Assembly (NCBI RefSeq): GCF_030580675.1
Contig: NZ_JAUQUB010000001.1
Span: 1,054,001-1,118,000 of the forward strand
DNA length: 64,000 bases
Reading direction: 5' to 3'
From: Antiquaquibacter soli
GTDB taxonomy: Bacteria > Actinomycetota > Actinomycetes > Actinomycetales > Microbacteriaceae
Below the pieces are notes generated by a model. That model did not search any database. It was not told where the DNA came from and worked only from the letters and a program-made list of their open reading frames with translations. Positions 26,219 to 33,836 of this stretch are shown piece by piece (position 1 is the stretch's first letter; every line of letters starts with the position of its first letter). The position numbers were made by a program, and so were the translations under genes.

Positions 26219-27127
26219 GTGGCTACGGGGATAGACGACGCTCGCGCCGACGCACGGGCGCGGGACGCCGCCCTGCCCGACATCGACTGGATGCTCGTGC
26301 CGGAGGGCGTCGAGAAAGGCTGGCACGACGCGCCGAGCGGCAGGCTCGCGACCCTCTCCGCTGGCGACCCCTCGGCACCGCGCGTGCTTCTCGTGCCGGG
26401 CGTGACGGGCTCGAAGGAGGACTTCGTGCTCATGCTGCCGCTCCTCGCTGCGGCCGGGTACCGTGCCGAGTCGTTCGACATGGCGGGCCAGTTCGAGTCG
26501 AGCGGCGCAGGTCCCGAGAACCTCCGCCCGCCGCGACGGCACTACGACCACGACCTCTTCGTCGACGATCTCGTCTCGGTGCTCGAGGCGGGGTCCTCAC
26601 CCGTGCACGTGCTCGGCTACTCGTTCGCGGGCACTGTCGCCCAGATCGCGTACTCGAGGCGGCCGGAACTGTTCGCGAGCCTGGCTCTCCTGAGCGCGCC
26701 GCCCGAGCCGGGCCAGGGGTTCCGCGGCGTGAAGGTGCTCGGTCCGTTCACGGGCCTCGCCTCGGGCCGGGTCGGCGCGGCACTCATGATCTGGGGCGTT
26801 CGCAACAACATGAACAAGGTGCCGCCGGGTCGGCTGCGGCTCGCTCGGCACCGCTTCGGTTTCACCCGCCGAGACAGCGTGAGCGACATCATCTCCCTCA
26901 TGAAGCGCGCGCCCGATCACCGCGCGCTGCTCGCCGCGTCGAGGATGCCCAAGCTCGTCGCCGTGGGCGAGCACGACTTGTGGCCGCTCGAGCTCCACAA
27001 GGGACTCGCCGACGCCATCGGGGCTCGCCTCGCGGTGTATCCCACGGGCCACAGCCCGTGCGAGACGACGCCGCACGAACTCGTTCTCGACCTGATCGAG
27101 ACCTACGAGAGCGCGCCGTCGGCCTGA
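26219..27127 (+). CDS. alpha/beta fold hydrolase
   Basis: This 302-residue protein shows the classical fold: GVTGSKEDF near the oxyanion strand, nucleophile elbow GYSFAG, an acid in GEHDLWPLE and a catalytic His in PTGHSPCETTP. It is from a different branch than the neighbouring HSL-type enzyme and resembles lipases or C-C bond hydrolases. No signal peptide. The GTG start sits behind a leaderless -10 box. The end overlaps the convergent glycosyltransferase. Confidence 0.75.
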   Translation: MATGIDDARADARARDAALPDIDWMLVPEGVEKGWHDAPSGRLATLSAGDPSAPRVLLVPGVTGSKEDFVLMLPLLAAAGYRAESFDMAGQFESSGAGPENLRPPRRHYDHDLFVDDLVSVLEAGSSPVHVLGYSFAGTVAQIAYSRRPELFASLALLSAPPEPGQGFRGVKVLGPFTGLASGRVGAALMIWGVRNNMNKVPPGRLRLARHRFGFTRRDSVSDIISLMKRAPDHRALLAASRMPKLVAVGEHDLWPLELHKGLADAIGARLAVYPTGHSPCETTPHELVLDLIETYESAPSA

Positions 27128-27864
27128 GCCGACTCGCCCCGCTCCAGTCGGCGGCGCTCGGCGCGGCGATCCAGGAGCGACCGCTCGCGCCAGTTGAGCG
27201 CGAGCGTGCCGAACGCCCAGTCGATGCGGCGCTGGAAGCCCGAGAACGTGGCGAACGGTCGCGCCGACACCCCGACCCTCAAGGTCGGATCGAAGCGCAC
27301 GCCCATATCGGGGGCGATGTGGATGGCGAGGTCGAGGTCGTCGTGGATCTCGCGCAGCTCGCGATGCACCTCGGTGCGCAGCCTCCGCCACGCGCTCGAG
27401 CGCAGTGCGAGGTTGGAGCCGAAGAGCGGCGCGTGACCGAGGAGCGCGCCGACGAACCAGATGTACCCGCCGATGTAGAGGTTCTCTGCGAGCCAGTGGA
27501 CGACGCGGCTCGAGCCGTAGAAGTCTCCGGGCCCTGACAGCAGATCGAGATTGGCGTTGTCGTCGAACGCCCAGACGATCCGCTCGATCCAGTCCGCGGG
27601 CGGCACCGAATCGGCGTCGAGCCGGGTCAGCAACTCACCGGTCGCGGCGTCGAAGCCCGCCGCCGTCGCCGGGAAGATGCCCCGGAGGGGCTCCTCAACC
27701 ACGCGGGCGCCGTGCCGACGGGCAACGTCCGCCGTGTCATCCGTGCTCCCGTTGTCGACGACGACGATCTCGTCTGCCGGTCGCGACTGCGCGGCGAGCG
27801 CCGTCAGGCACTGTTCGAGCATGACGGCGTCGTTCAGGGCGGGAATCACGACCGAGACGCGCAT
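27103..27864 (-). CDS. family 2 glycosyltransferase
   Basis: This 253-residue GT-A enzyme starts with SVVIPALND, binds the nucleotide with VVDNGSTDDT, and carries the metal-binding DxD in RLDADS. It has no transmembrane export helices, so it is a cytosolic or membrane-associated transferase; donor and acceptor are unknown. ATG 27864 begins directly with the first beta strand; ATG 27879 is possible. A TATGCT box (27880-27875) lies ten bases before the chosen ATG. Confidence 0.8.
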   Translation of the reverse strand: MRVSVVIPALNDAVMLEQCLTALAAQSRPADEIVVVDNGSTDDTADVARRHGARVVEEPLRGIFPATAAGFDAATGELLTRLDADSVPPADWIERIVWAFDDNANLDLLSGPGDFYGSSRVVHWLAENLYIGGYIWFVGALLGHAPLFGSNLALRSSAWRRLRTEVHRELREIHDDLDLAIHIAPDMGVRFDPTLRVGVSARPFATFSGFQRRIDWAFGTLALNWRERSLLDRRAERRRLERGESAQADGALS

Positions 27865-27900
27865 AGCGTTACCCAGCATAGCCAGGGGCACCCCCGGCGA

Positions 27901-27906
27901 TAGTCT
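27901..27906 (+). promoter_or_regulatory. leaderless -10 box TAGTCT
   Basis: TAGTCT ends six bases before the GTG of the second DUF2207 gene at 27913. Confidence 0.5.
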
Positions 27907-27912
27907 GGGCGC

Positions 27913-29727
27913 GTGAAGCCCCCTCGCCTGCTGCTCGCGGTAGCCGCCGCGCTGCTCGCCCTTCCGATCGCGGCGGCCCCCGCCGCCGCGGCACCGGCCG
28001 ACGTCGACGACTTCTCGTTCGACTCGTTCTCCGGCGAGTACTACCTCGACATCGACGAGTCCGGCCGTTCGACGCTACGAGTCGTCGAGACGATCGTCGC
28101 GCGATTCCCCGAGTTCGACCAGAACCGCGGTATCGTCCGGGCCATTCCGACGAAGTACGGCGACGTGAACCTCGGGCTCTCCGTCGTCTCGGTCACCGAC
28201 GAGTCGGGGGCGCCCGTGCCGTTCGAGCGCGGCGACTACGGCGATTTCGCCGAGCTCGCGCTCGGCACCGACGAGTTCGTGCACGGCCGCACGACCTACG
28301 TGATCGAGTACACGATGCGCGACGTCGTGCGGAACTTCGCAGACACCGGCGATGATGAGTTCTACTGGGACATCAACGGCGACGGGTGGGGCCAGGAGTT
28401 CGGGAGCGTGAGCGCGAGCATCCATCTCTCTGCCGCGTTCCAGGACGCGCTCACCGGGTCCGACGCGTGCTTCCTCGGGGTCTACGGCGAGGTGGGGGAG
28501 TGCGAGCTCGAGTACTCCGACGGCGTGTTCTCGGCGACGGTGACACCGGTCGGCCCCTACAACACGCTCACCGTCGCGATCGGGTTCGACGGCGGCACGG
28601 TCGTCCAGCCGACTCTCCCGCGGGACAGCTGGATCGTCACGATCGCGCCGCTCGTGCTCCTCGGCCTCGGCGGCGTGTGGCTCCTCGTCGCGATCCTCGT
28701 GCGATTCCTCGTGTGGCGGCACGCGAAGGGCCGGGGTACGGTGATCGCCCAGTTCGAGCCGCCCGCCGACAGCGACCTCCTTCTCGACGCCGAATTGCTC
28801 GATCGCCGCTGGGTCGGCCTTCCCGCGCTCTTCATCGACTTCGCCGTGCGCGGCATGGTGAAGGTCATCGACCTCGAACCGGGTGGCGGCAGCGGCACGG
28901 GTAACCGCCGCTTCCAGCTCGAGCTCGCGACCGCCGACGGGGCGACCGCCCGAGAGAAGCGGATTCTCGTCGCCCTGTTCGGCAAGGCGCTCAAGCCGGG
29001 CTCGGAGGTGAACCCGGGCTCCCTCACGGCGGCGCAGGGGGCATCTCTGTACTCGATGGGCGCATCGTCGCAGCAAGCGCTCATCGAGCGCGGCTACCTC
29101 GCCCGGCCGGATGACCGGCTGCCGAAGTGGATCCGGCGCGCCGGCTTCGCCACCGTGCTCGCGTTCGCCCCGATCTGGGTGTGGGCGGGGTTCAACGACG
29201 TGCTCGAGGGCAACGTCGTAGGACCGGCGTTCGGCACGGTGTTCCTCTGGATCGTGGCGTCCGGCTTCACCGTCCGGCCGCTGCTGCGCACTCGGCGCGG
29301 GGGCGAGGCGTTCGAGTACCTGCAGGGTCTGCGGGAGTACCTCACCGTCGCCGAGGAGGCCCGGCTGCGGATGCTCCAGTCGCCCGAGGGCGCCGTGCGC
29401 GTCGATACGGCCGACCGCGACGCCGTCGTGAAGCTCAACGAGCGCCTGCTGCCCTACGCCGTCCTGTGGGGCGTGGAGGACCGCTGGGTCGAGGTGCTGC
29501 GCGCCGCGAACGTCGCGCCCGCCTGGGTGGAGGGAACGGATGTCTCGGCGAGCATGCTCTCGAGCTTCCGGGTCGCCTCGACCTCCTCGGTCCGCCCCAT
29601 CGTCACCTCGTCCTCCGGCGGGTCGAGCTCGTGGTCGTCGTCGAGCAGCTCGAGCTTCTCGAGCGGCTCGAGCGGCGGCGGCTTCTCCGGTGGCGGGGGC
29701 GGCGGAGGCGGCGGCGGCGGGCGGTAG
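27913..29727 (+). CDS. DUF2207 membrane protein with glycine/serine-rich tail, paralogue 2
   Basis: This 604-residue protein parallels the one at 14741: a signal peptide (LLLAVAAALLALP), a beta domain with YYLDIDESGRSTL and DEFYWDINGDGW, a membrane helix around residue 245, two helices near 405-455, and a C-terminal tail of Ser runs and then Gly runs. The extracellular domain is the best conserved part; the middle differs. Function is unknown. The GTG start lies six bases after a -10 box. It is followed by the phosphate transporter with its own promoter. Confidence 0.85.
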   Translation: MKPPRLLLAVAAALLALPIAAAPAAAAPADVDDFSFDSFSGEYYLDIDESGRSTLRVVETIVARFPEFDQNRGIVRAIPTKYGDVNLGLSVVSVTDESGAPVPFERGDYGDFAELALGTDEFVHGRTTYVIEYTMRDVVRNFADTGDDEFYWDINGDGWGQEFGSVSASIHLSAAFQDALTGSDACFLGVYGEVGECELEYSDGVFSATVTPVGPYNTLTVAIGFDGGTVVQPTLPRDSWIVTIAPLVLLGLGGVWLLVAILVRFLVWRHAKGRGTVIAQFEPPADSDLLLDAELLDRRWVGLPALFIDFAVRGMVKVIDLEPGGGSGTGNRRFQLELATADGATAREKRILVALFGKALKPGSEVNPGSLTAAQGASLYSMGASSQQALIERGYLARPDDRLPKWIRRAGFATVLAFAPIWVWAGFNDVLEGNVVGPAFGTVFLWIVASGFTVRPLLRTRRGGEAFEYLQGLREYLTVAEEARLRMLQSPEGAVRVDTADRDAVVKLNERLLPYAVLWGVEDRWVEVLRAANVAPAWVEGTDVSASMLSSFRVASTSSVRPIVTSSSGGSSSWSSSSSSSFSSGSSGGGFSGGGGGGGGGGGR

Positions 29728-29747
29728 GGACTCGGCCCGAGGTCGAC

Positions 29748-29753
29748 TAGGCT
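29748..29753 (+). promoter_or_regulatory. leaderless -10 box TAGGCT
   Basis: TAGGCT ends six bases before the GTG of the phosphate transporter at 29760. Confidence 0.5.
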
Positions 29754-29759
29754 CGCACG

Positions 29760-30917
29760 GTGGACATCACGCTCGTTGTCGCGCTGGTCATCGCGCTGGC
29801 ACTGTTCTTCGATTTCACGAACGGGTTCCACGACACGGCGAACGCGATGGCGACTCCGATCGCGACGGGCGCGCTCAAGCCGAAAGTGGCCGTCGCCATC
29901 GCCGCAGTGCTCAACCTCGTGGGGGCGTTCCTGTCCACCGAGGTCGCCAAGACGATCAGCGGCGGGCTCATCCGCGAGGGCGAGCAGGGCATCCAGATCA
30001 CTCCCGTCATGATCTTCGCCGGACTCATCGGGGCCATCGTCTGGAACATGGTCACCTGGTTCCTCGGTCTGCCGTCGAGCTCCTCCCACGCCCTGTTCGG
30101 CGGGCTCATCGGGGCGACCATCGTCGGGGCGGGCTTCGGCGCGATCGACGGAGCCGTGCTGCTGTCGAAGATCGTGCTCCCGGCCTTCCTCGCGCCCGTC
30201 ATCGCCGGCGTGGTCGCCTTCACGGCGACGAAGATCGCCCTCGTTCTGACACGGAAGTCGGATACCTCGCAGGGCGGGTTCCGCTACGGCCAGATCTTCA
30301 CCTCCTCCCTCGTCTCCCTCGCGCACGGCACGAACGACGCGCAGAAGACGATGGGCGTCATCACTCTCACCCTCGTCGCGGCCGGCTTCCAGTCGAGCGG
30401 TACGGGCCCCGAGTTCTGGGTCATCGTCGTGTGCGCCCTCGCTATCGCTCTCGGCACCTACATGGGCGGCTGGCGGATCATCCGCACCCTCGGCACGCGC
30501 ATCACCGACGTGAGCCCCCCGCAGGGCTTCGCCGCCGAGGCGAGTACGACGGCCACGATCCTCGCGAGCTCCCACCTCGGGTTCGCGCTCTCCACGACTC
30601 AGGTCGCCTCGGGTTCCGTCATCGGCGCGGGCCTCGGCAAGGACCGCCGCGCGGTCCGGTGGCGCGTCGCGGGCCGCATTGCGATCGCCTGGCTCATCAC
30701 CCTCCCGGCGGCGGGCCTCGTCGCGGCTCTCGCCGAGCTCATCGCGCGAATCGGCCCCGTGGGGATCGCGATCGACGCGGCGATCGGCGTCGCGGTCATC
30801 GTCACGATCTTCGTGCGCTCCCGGCGATCCGTGGTCGCCCACCACAACGTCACCGACTCGGACGCGGTCCCGGATGACGCGTCCGCACTCGAGCCGAAGA
30901 AGGCGGGCACCCCGTGA
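29760..30917 (+). CDS. pit: PiT-type inorganic phosphate transporter
   Basis: This 385-residue permease of the PiT family takes up metal-phosphate with protons. The two signature repeats are present: DFTNGFHDTANAMATPIATGAL split at the N-terminus and SLAHGTNDAQKTMG in the second half, within about ten membrane helices. PiT is normally the low-affinity constitutive system, in line with a leaderless promoter and no PHO-box-like repeat here. The next small membrane gene overlaps its stop. Confidence 0.92.
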   Translation: MDITLVVALVIALALFFDFTNGFHDTANAMATPIATGALKPKVAVAIAAVLNLVGAFLSTEVAKTISGGLIREGEQGIQITPVMIFAGLIGAIVWNMVTWFLGLPSSSSHALFGGLIGATIVGAGFGAIDGAVLLSKIVLPAFLAPVIAGVVAFTATKIALVLTRKSDTSQGGFRYGQIFTSSLVSLAHGTNDAQKTMGVITLTLVAAGFQSSGTGPEFWVIVVCALAIALGTYMGGWRIIRTLGTRITDVSPPQGFAAEASTTATILASSHLGFALSTTQVASGSVIGAGLGKDRRAVRWRVAGRIAIAWLITLPAAGLVAALAELIARIGPVGIAIDAAIGVAVIVTIFVRSRRSVVAHHNVTDSDAVPDDASALEPKKAGTP

Positions 30918-31132
30918 TCGACTGGACCGCCTTCGTCACCGTCGCCGCGGCGTCCCTCCTCTCGGCGTGCCTGCTCGTCGCCCTCTATGCTCTCGGCGTG
31001 CGGCTCCTCACGAGTACGGGCGACCTGCTCCCGCGCACCCGTCGTCTCGCGGGAGTCGCGTGCTTCGTGCTGTGCGGCGCCCTCGTCCTCTTCGGCATCT
31101 ACCTCATCGTCCCCGCGCTGCACGGGGGCTGA
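30914..31132 (+). CDS. small membrane protein coupled to pit
   Basis: This 72-residue protein has two hydrophobic helices (about residues 5-30 and 43-67) around a basic loop, and starts at GTG 30914 within the pit stop (GTGA). Small two-helix proteins often follow PiT genes in actinobacteria. A role as partner of the transporter is inferred from coupling only. Confidence 0.65.
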   Translation: MIDWTAFVTVAAASLLSACLLVALYALGVRLLTSTGDLLPRTRRLAGVACFVLCGALVLFGIYLIVPALHGG

Positions 31133-31138
31133 GCCGCC

Positions 31139-31720
31139 TCAGAGCAGTCCGCGCACCGCGAACGCCGCCTCGGTCGCCGCGGGAAGGGTGAGACCGGGGA
31201 GCTCGGTCGCGAGCTGACCAGCGTCCGAGTGCCCCTGGATCGTGATCGAGTGCACGGTGTCGAAGAGGTACAGCGCGGAGTCGAGGTGGCCGTCGGCCGC
31301 GTCATCCGCGTCGAGGGCCTGCAGCACCGCGCTGCCGTCTGCCGTGCGCTCGTCGGCGATGACCCCGGGGAGCGTGCCGTAGAGATCGAGCTCCTCCTGG
31401 AGGATCGGGATGGCGGCGATCGTCACGCCGAGCTGGGTGCCGCCGTCCGCCGAGACGAAGACGCACACCCGCTGCTCGTAGGCCTCCTGGCCGGCCTGCC
31501 CCGTCGACGCCGCTTCGTCGTAGGCGAGGTCGGCGGAGATGCCGGCGATCGCGAGCACGACCTCGTCGCACGAGGGCAGCGAGCCGCCCGCGCTCGGCGC
31601 CGACGTGTGCGAGGGCGCCGCCGTGGGGGTGTCGTCCGGGGCGGCCGCGGGCGTCGTGCAGGCGCTGAGCGCGATCGCGGCGAGGACGGCGACGGATGCT
31701 GTGGAAAACGCGCGAGGCAT
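31139..31720 (-). CDS. secreted lipoprotein of unknown function
   Basis: This 193-residue protein has a lipoprotein signal peptide with lipobox LSAC (Cys21), a Thr/Ala/Pro-rich linker, and a helical extracellular domain with two cysteines (PSCDEV and RVCVFV). No enzymatic motif is visible. It converges on the small membrane gene. A TAGGGT box six bases before the ATG predicts a leaderless mRNA. Confidence 0.75.
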   Translation of the reverse strand: MPRAFSTASVAVLAAIALSACTTPAAAPDDTPTAAPSHTSAPSAGGSLPSCDEVVLAIAGISADLAYDEAASTGQAGQEAYEQRVCVFVSADGGTQLGVTIAAIPILQEELDLYGTLPGVIADERTADGSAVLQALDADDAADGHLDSALYLFDTVHSITIQGHSDAGQLATELPGLTLPAATEAAFAVRGLL

Positions 31721-31726
31721 CCCACG

Positions 31727-31732
31727 ACCCTA
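31727..31732 (-). promoter_or_regulatory. leaderless -10 box TAGGGT
   Basis: TAGGGT on the minus strand ends six bases before the lipoprotein ATG at 31720. On the plus strand TAGGAT at 31744-31749 may serve aspA, which has a normal ribosome binding site. Confidence 0.5.
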
Positions 31733-31778
31733 ACAACCGTGCCTAGGATTGTTCTGTCAGTCAAAGGAGACAGGACGA

Positions 31779-33323
31779 ATGTCGAACACGCCACAAGCGC
31801 AGGCAGCACCCCGAACAGCAGAGGCCCACATGATGGGCGACGAGAACACCCCCCGGCACGATTTCTCGGCCGCGATGGATGGCACCATCCCCACCCGGAT
31901 CGAGTCGGACTCGCTCGGCTCGATGCCCGTCCCGGCGGCGGCCTACTGGGGCATCCACACCGCGCGGGCGCTCCAGAACTTCCCGATCACGCGCCGCGCG
32001 ATCTACAACTACCCGGACCTCATCCGCGCCCTCGCGCGCGTCAAGCAAGCGGCGGCCCGCGCCAATCTCGAGCTCGGCGTACTCGACCCCCGCAAGGCCG
32101 AGCTCATCGACCGGGTGTGCGAGGAGATCGTCGGGGGCGCGCTGCACCTCGAGTTCTGCGTCGGCGCGATCCAGGGCGGGGCGGGAACCTCGACCAACAT
32201 GAACACGAACGAGGTGATCGCGAACCGCTGCCTCGAGCTCATGGGCCACGAGAAGGGCCAGTACGAGCACTTCAGCCCCATCGACGATGTCAACCGCAGC
32301 CAGTCGACGAACGACGTCTACCCGACGGCGATCAAGCTCGCGATGGTGTTCGGCATCCAACGGCTGCTCGCCGAGCACCGCCTGCTCACGGCGTCGTTCG
32401 CCGCGAAGGGGCGCGAGTTCGCGAGCATCCTCAAGATCGGGCGTACGCAGCTGCAGGATGCCGTTCCCATGACGCTCGGCCAGGAGTTCACGGGCTTCGC
32501 CCACACGCTCATGGAGGACTACGACCGCCTCACCGAGACGATCCCGTGGATGAACGAGATCAACATGGGCGCCACGGCGATCGGCACCGGAATCACGGCC
32601 GACCCGCGCTATGCCGAGGCCGTGCGCCGCCACCTCGTCGAGGTCACCGGGATCGAGATGGAGACCGCGCCGGACCTCATCGAGGCGACGGCGGATGCGG
32701 GCATCTTCATGACTCTCAGCGGCACGCTCAAGCGGGCGGCGGTCAAGCTCTCGAAGATCTGCAACGACCTGCGTCTGCTCTCGAGCGGGCCGCAGGCGGG
32801 CCTCGGCGAGATCACCCTCCCGCCCCGCCAGGCCGGGTCGTCGATCATGCCCGGCAAGGTCAATCCTGTGATCCCCGAGGTCGTCAACCAGGTCGCCTTC
32901 GCGGTGATCGGCGCGGATGCCACGGTCACGGCGGCCGCAGAGGCGGGGCAGCTCCAGCTCAACGCCTTCGAACCGGTGATCGCCAACTCGATCCTCCAGT
33001 CGCTCGCCTGGATGACCAACGCCTGCTACACCCTGCGGGTCAACTGCATCGACGGCATCACGGCGAACACCGAGCGTCTCGCGATGCAGGTGGAGTCGAG
33101 CGTCGGGGTCGTCACCGCCCTGACCCCGTACATCGGCTACGCGACGGCCGCGTCGCTCGCACATACCGCGCTCACGTCGCACGCGTCGATCAAAGATCTC
33201 GTCGTCGACGCGGGGCTCATGACGCCGGAGAAGGTCGCTCAGGTGCTCTCGCCGGAGAAGCTCTCGGGAATGGTGCCGCTCACGGGCCCGCTCATCCTGC
33301 CTGACGCGCCGCCGCGCACCTAG
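31779..33323 (+). CDS. aspA: aspartate ammonia-lyase
   Basis: Aspartase interconverts aspartate with fumarate and ammonia. This 514-residue protein has the superfamily signature GSSIMPGKVNP, the TSTNMNTNEV and SQSTNDVYPTA active-site regions, and the aspartase-like C-terminus. About 35 to 40 N-terminal residues precede the conserved start (RIESDSLGSMPVP) and look disordered. The ATG at 31779 is supported by AAGGAGA eight bases upstream; an internal ATG at 31830 lacks a site. Fumarase class II is the alternative, but the sequence as a whole reads as aspartase. Confidence 0.9.
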   Translation: MSNTPQAQAAPRTAEAHMMGDENTPRHDFSAAMDGTIPTRIESDSLGSMPVPAAAYWGIHTARALQNFPITRRAIYNYPDLIRALARVKQAAARANLELGVLDPRKAELIDRVCEEIVGGALHLEFCVGAIQGGAGTSTNMNTNEVIANRCLELMGHEKGQYEHFSPIDDVNRSQSTNDVYPTAIKLAMVFGIQRLLAEHRLLTASFAAKGREFASILKIGRTQLQDAVPMTLGQEFTGFAHTLMEDYDRLTETIPWMNEINMGATAIGTGITADPRYAEAVRRHLVEVTGIEMETAPDLIEATADAGIFMTLSGTLKRAAVKLSKICNDLRLLSSGPQAGLGEITLPPRQAGSSIMPGKVNPVIPEVVNQVAFAVIGADATVTAAAEAGQLQLNAFEPVIANSILQSLAWMTNACYTLRVNCIDGITANTERLAMQVESSVGVVTALTPYIGYATAASLAHTALTSHASIKDLVVDAGLMTPEKVAQVLSPEKLSGMVPLTGPLILPDAPPRT

Positions 33324-33327
33324 CGGC

Positions 33328-33342
33328 GGGCGTGGCGCGCCC
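33328..33342. terminator. hairpin between convergent genes
   Basis: GGGCG and CGCCC surround a five-base loop in the 26-base gap between aspA and the convergent gene. Without a T tract it is at best a weak bidirectional terminator. Confidence 0.3.
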
Positions 33343-33349
33343 CCGCGGG

Positions 33350-33832
33350 CTACTTCGCCTCGGCGTCGTCCTCGAGCTCGTGGAGAGCCTTGTCGCGAGC
33401 GTCGCCCGCTGCCTCGGTGACGCGCGCCGTGGCATCCTTCGCGGCGGTCGTCGCGCGCTCGGCGACGTCCTTGGCGGTCTCGGAGACCTTGCCGGCGACG
33501 TCCTTCGCCGTCGACTGCACGTTCTCGGCGACGTCCTTCGCGGTCTCGGAGACCTTGCCCGCGACGTCCTTGGCGGTCGACTGCACCTTCTCCGCGACGT
33601 CCTTGGCGACGCCCGGCGCGGCCTTGACCGCGGCCTCGGCACGCTCGCGGATGATCGGCGCCTGCTGGCGCGCGTACTCCTCGACGTCGCGCCTCGCCTT
33701 GGCCACGCGCGGGTCCTCCCACAGCTTGGTCGCGGCGGCCTTCATCTTGTCGTACTGCTCGCGACCGGCGCGCGTTCCGAGCACGTAGCCGAGGGCGACA
33801 CCGGCGGCGAGGGCGAGGATTCGAGGGTTCAT
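33350..33832 (-). CDS. YtxH-like membrane-anchored helical repeat protein
   Basis: This 160-residue protein has an N-terminal membrane segment with the YtxH-like phrase ALGYVLGTRAGREQYDK and then a long Ala/Lys/Val/Asp helix made of 11-residue periods such as KDVAGKVSETA and KDVAEKVQSTA. This 11-mer periodicity is seen in apolipoprotein-like, LEA-like and DUF3618-type stress proteins that bind membranes. Two 22-residue units are nearly identical. A TAGGCT box six bases before the ATG gives a leaderless start. Role in envelope stress is inference. Confidence 0.75.
   Translation of the reverse strand: MNPRILALAAGVALGYVLGTRAGREQYDKMKAAATKLWEDPRVAKARRDVEEYARQQAPIIRERAEAAVKAAPGVAKDVAEKVQSTAKDVAGKVSETAKDVAENVQSTAKDVAGKVSETAKDVAERATTAAKDATARVTEAAGDARDKALHELEDDAEAK
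33458..33589. repeat. two 66-bp tandem repeats inside the YtxH-like gene
   Basis: Units at 33458-33523 and 33524-33589 are nearly identical and a third diverged copy starts at 33590. Each encodes 22 residues, two 11-residue helical periods. Copy number could change by slippage or recombination without a frameshift. Confidence 0.8.
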
Positions 33833-33836
33833 GCCG

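Noticed and set aside
21641-26551. A 1636-codon open frame on the minus strand
   Set aside because: It runs antisense through the helicase gene and across maltokinase in another frame, with Arg/Asp/Glu/Gly-rich low-information sequence typical of shadow frames in GC-rich DNA.
33458-33655. CRISPR-like or satellite repeat
   Set aside because: The repeats are adjacent without spacers and stay in frame in a coding sequence.
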